Shown here: positions 62,501-64,000 of the stretch, in pieces
How positions within the stretch are numbered: position 1 is the stretch's first letter
Layout: every line of letters begins with the position of its first letter
Assembly: GCF_900090315.1 (NCBI RefSeq)
Contig: NZ_FMHZ01000002.1
Location: 4,992,501 to 5,056,500 of the forward strand
DNA from: Micromonospora citrea
Lineage (GTDB): Bacteria; Actinomycetota; Actinomycetes; Mycobacteriales; Micromonosporaceae
DNA length: 64,000 nucleotides
Reading direction: 5' to 3'
Position numbers and translations under genes: made by a program
The notes under the pieces: generated by a model
The model's input: the letters and a program-made list of their open reading frames with translations, nothing else
Told to the model about the DNA's origin: nothing
The model's database searches: none

Positions 62501-62508
62501 CCGGCGGG

Positions 62509-63528
62509 TCAGCTCGCGCCGAGGTCCTGCAGCGCCTTGGCCGCGCCGCGGTGCAGCGGCACGGGCTCGGTCTTGCGGGCGGTCTCCAGGCTGATGCCCT
62601 TGGCCGCCGGGTTGGCCTGGGCCAGGGCGTCCTTCTTGTCGAACACCGTCCGGGTGATCGCGCACGCCACGTCGGCGTTGAGGTTCTTGCGGACCAGCAG
62701 CACGTTCGGCACCACGATGGTCGGGGTGTCCGCCGTCGTCTTGTAGACGTCGGCGGCGATGGTGCCCGCCTGGTACGCGGGGTTGAGCTCGGCCATCTTC
62801 GGTAGCAGCGGGGTGATGTCGATGAACTTCACCTTGTCGCCGGCGGTGGTGAACAGGTCGGTCACGCCGCCCGTGGGCACGCCGCCCGACCAGAAGAGGC
62901 CGTCGATGCTGCCGTCCTTGACGCCCTCGACGGTCTTGGTCAGGTCCAGCCGCTGCGCCTGGACGTCCTTGGCCGGGTCGAGGCCGGCGGCCTCCAGCAG
63001 CCGGTTGGCGATGACCTCGGTGCCGGACTTCGGGGAGCCCGTGGAGATCTTCTTGCCCTTCATGTCGGCGACCGAGTTGATCCCCGAGTCGGCCCGGACG
63101 ACGACCTGCGTGTAGTTGTCGTAGATCCGGGCGAGCGCCTCGACCGGCTGGGGCGACGTGAAGGTGCCCTTGCCCTGCACCGCGTTGACCGCCGTGTCGA
63201 ACAGCGAGAAGGCGACGTCGTACTGGCCGGCGACGAGCTGCTCGATGTTCTGCACCGAGGCGCCGGTCTCGGCGGCGGTGCCGCTCAGCTTGCCGTCGGT
63301 CGTGCCGGAGAGCTGGCCGGCGAGGGCGTTGCCGACCACGTAGTAGACGCCGGTGGCGTTGCCGGTGGCGATGCCGACGCGGGTGTTCTCGGTGACCTTG
63401 CAGGTGACCTCGCTCGCGGCGTCGTCCTTGGTGGCGCCGTCCTGGCGGCCCCCGCAGCCGGCGACGCCCGCCGCGACGAGCGCCAGCGCACCCATCCCGG
63501 CGGCGATCCGCACGTTGGTCCGTATCAC
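62509..63528 (-). CDS. TAXI family TRAP transporter binding protein 1
   Basis: A 339-residue lipoprotein of the TAXI family. The lipobox is GVAGCGGRQ near residue 25. Signatures are VGIATGNATGVYYVVGNALA, ETGASVQNIEQLVAGQYDV and ISTGSPKSGTEVIANRLLEA. The GTG at 63528 is preceded by GGAGGAG and overlaps the permease stop by four bases. It is the binding subunit for the TRAP permease immediately upstream. Overall architecture is very similar to the second TAXI protein in the operon. The ligand is unknown; relatives bind organic acids such as glutamate or dicarboxylates. Confidence 0.95.
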   Translation of the reverse strand: MIRTNVRIAAGMGALALVAAGVAGCGGRQDGATKDDAASEVTCKVTENTRVGIATGNATGVYYVVGNALAGQLSGTTDGKLSGTAAETGASVQNIEQLVAGQYDVAFSLFDTAVNAVQGKGTFTSPQPVEALARIYDNYTQVVVRADSGINSVADMKGKKISTGSPKSGTEVIANRLLEAAGLDPAKDVQAQRLDLTKTVEGVKDGSIDGLFWSGGVPTGGVTDLFTTAGDKVKFIDITPLLPKMAELNPAYQAGTIAADVYKTTADTPTIVVPNVLLVRKNLNADVACAITRTVFDKKDALAQANPAAKGISLETARKTEPVPLHRGAAKALQDLGAS

Positions 63529-64000
63529 TGTTTCTCCTCCCCATGGTGCAGCGTTGGCACTGCTGACGGCTCGCCGGTCCGGCCGGCGGCGCCGCGTCTG
63601 ACGAGCACACCCGCCACCATGACGGCAGCCAGGACGGCGCCGACCGTGACGGGTACGGGTTCGAGCCAGAGCAGCGTCAGCCCGGCGAGGGCGCCGAGGA
63701 TCCGCTCCGGCGTGCCGGCCGGGCCGACGCCGGGCAGCCAGCCGCCCGCGGCCACCGCCAGCACGGCGACGCTGAGGGCGGCGACGACCCCGGCCACGGC
63801 GATCCGCTGCGCGCCCCCGATGCCGAGCAGCCCGAGACCGGTCGGGGTGACCACGAAGGCGAGCGGGATGAGGTAGGCGGGCAGGGCGTACCGCAGGGTC
63901 TGCCACATGGTCGGCACCAGCCGGCCGCCGGTCACGGCGGCGGCGGCCACCGCGGCGAGCGCGGTCGGCGGCGACGCCTCGGACAGGACCGCGAAGTAGA
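63525..64000 (-). CDS. TRAP transporter permease, C-terminal part (5' end outside window)
   Basis: The C-terminal part of a TRAP permease, probably the fused small-plus-large type that works with TAXI proteins. The frame continues past the window edge. The DctM-type signature FAVLSEASPPTALAAVAAAA is seen at the edge, and YALPAYLIPLAFVVTP follows. Four or so hydrophobic segments remain in view. TRAP permeases use an ion gradient instead of ATP. Its stop overlaps the TAXI-1 start (GTGA), so the two are coupled. Confidence 0.88.
   Translation of the reverse strand, partial: YFAVLSEASPPTALAAVAAAAVTGGRLVPTMWQTLRYALPAYLIPLAFVVTPTGLGLLGIGGAQRIAVAGVVAALSVAVLAVAAGGWLPGVGPAGTPERILGALAGLTLLWLEPVPVTVGAVLAAVMVAGVLVRRGAAGRTGEPSAVPTLHHGEEKQ

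Overview
The window is a very GC-rich stretch of an actinobacterial chromosome. Many genes start with GTG, intergenic gaps are short, and gene order is conserved: hrcA-dnaJ-rsmE, phoH-ybeY-corC-era-recO-uppS, and ppdK-dgt-dnaG. Gene order, repeat style and codon use suggest the Micromonosporaceae (Micromonospora-like). That placement is an inference from the sequence alone. No rRNA, tRNA, CRISPR array, transposase or prophage gene was seen.

Layout. 1-10.8 kb: end of a sugar ABC permease, a MOSC protein, a phytanoyl-CoA dioxygenase-like gene, a lysozyme-like membrane protein, enoyl-CoA hydratase divergent from hemW, a DUF4870 protein, then hrcA (with a perfect CIRCE operator), dnaJ, rsmE and an SDR reductase. 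10.8-22.3 kb: HIT protein, serine hydrolase, then phoH (interrupted in frame by a 357-residue intein), ybeY, a CorC-like protein, a degenerate deaminase-like protein, era, an acyltransferase, a DUF4097 lipoprotein, recO and uppS. 22.3-29.6 kb: small proteins, a pirin, gnd and a ykoEDC thiamine-precursor ECF transporter under a TPP riboswitch. 29.7-36.5 kb: a YcgR/YcgQ-like membrane pair, alpha/beta hydrolase, SIS protein and acyl-CoA dehydrogenase. 36.5-41 kb: a zinc operon (znuA-znuC-znuB, ArsR-type and Fur-type regulators, two membrane proteins) behind a Zur-like box. 41-48.6 kb: ABM monooxygenase, glyS, dusB, a secreted C39-like protease, a 1.25 kb gene-free repeat region and a GH20 hexosaminidase. 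48.9-58.6 kb: ppdK, VOC, dgt, an IdeR-boxed siderophore-interacting protein, a BCCT transporter and dnaG. 58.6-64 kb: one minus-strand operon with a TRAP permease, a TAXI-type binding protein, a large sensor kinase, a roadblock protein and a second TAXI binding protein.

The most interesting items are: (1) the PhoH intein, which has the W-C-T residues of class 3 inteins plus a LAGLIDADG endonuclease; (2) the TRAP-TAXI operon that includes a conservon-type kinase and roadblock pair but no DUF742 or GTPase partner; (3) four genes whose 3' ends, stop codon included, are tandemly repeated just downstream; (4) a recurrent TANNNT box 6-8 bases before start codons, implying many leaderless mRNAs; (5) two REP-like palindromes, each paired with a C-rich tract after a stop codon.
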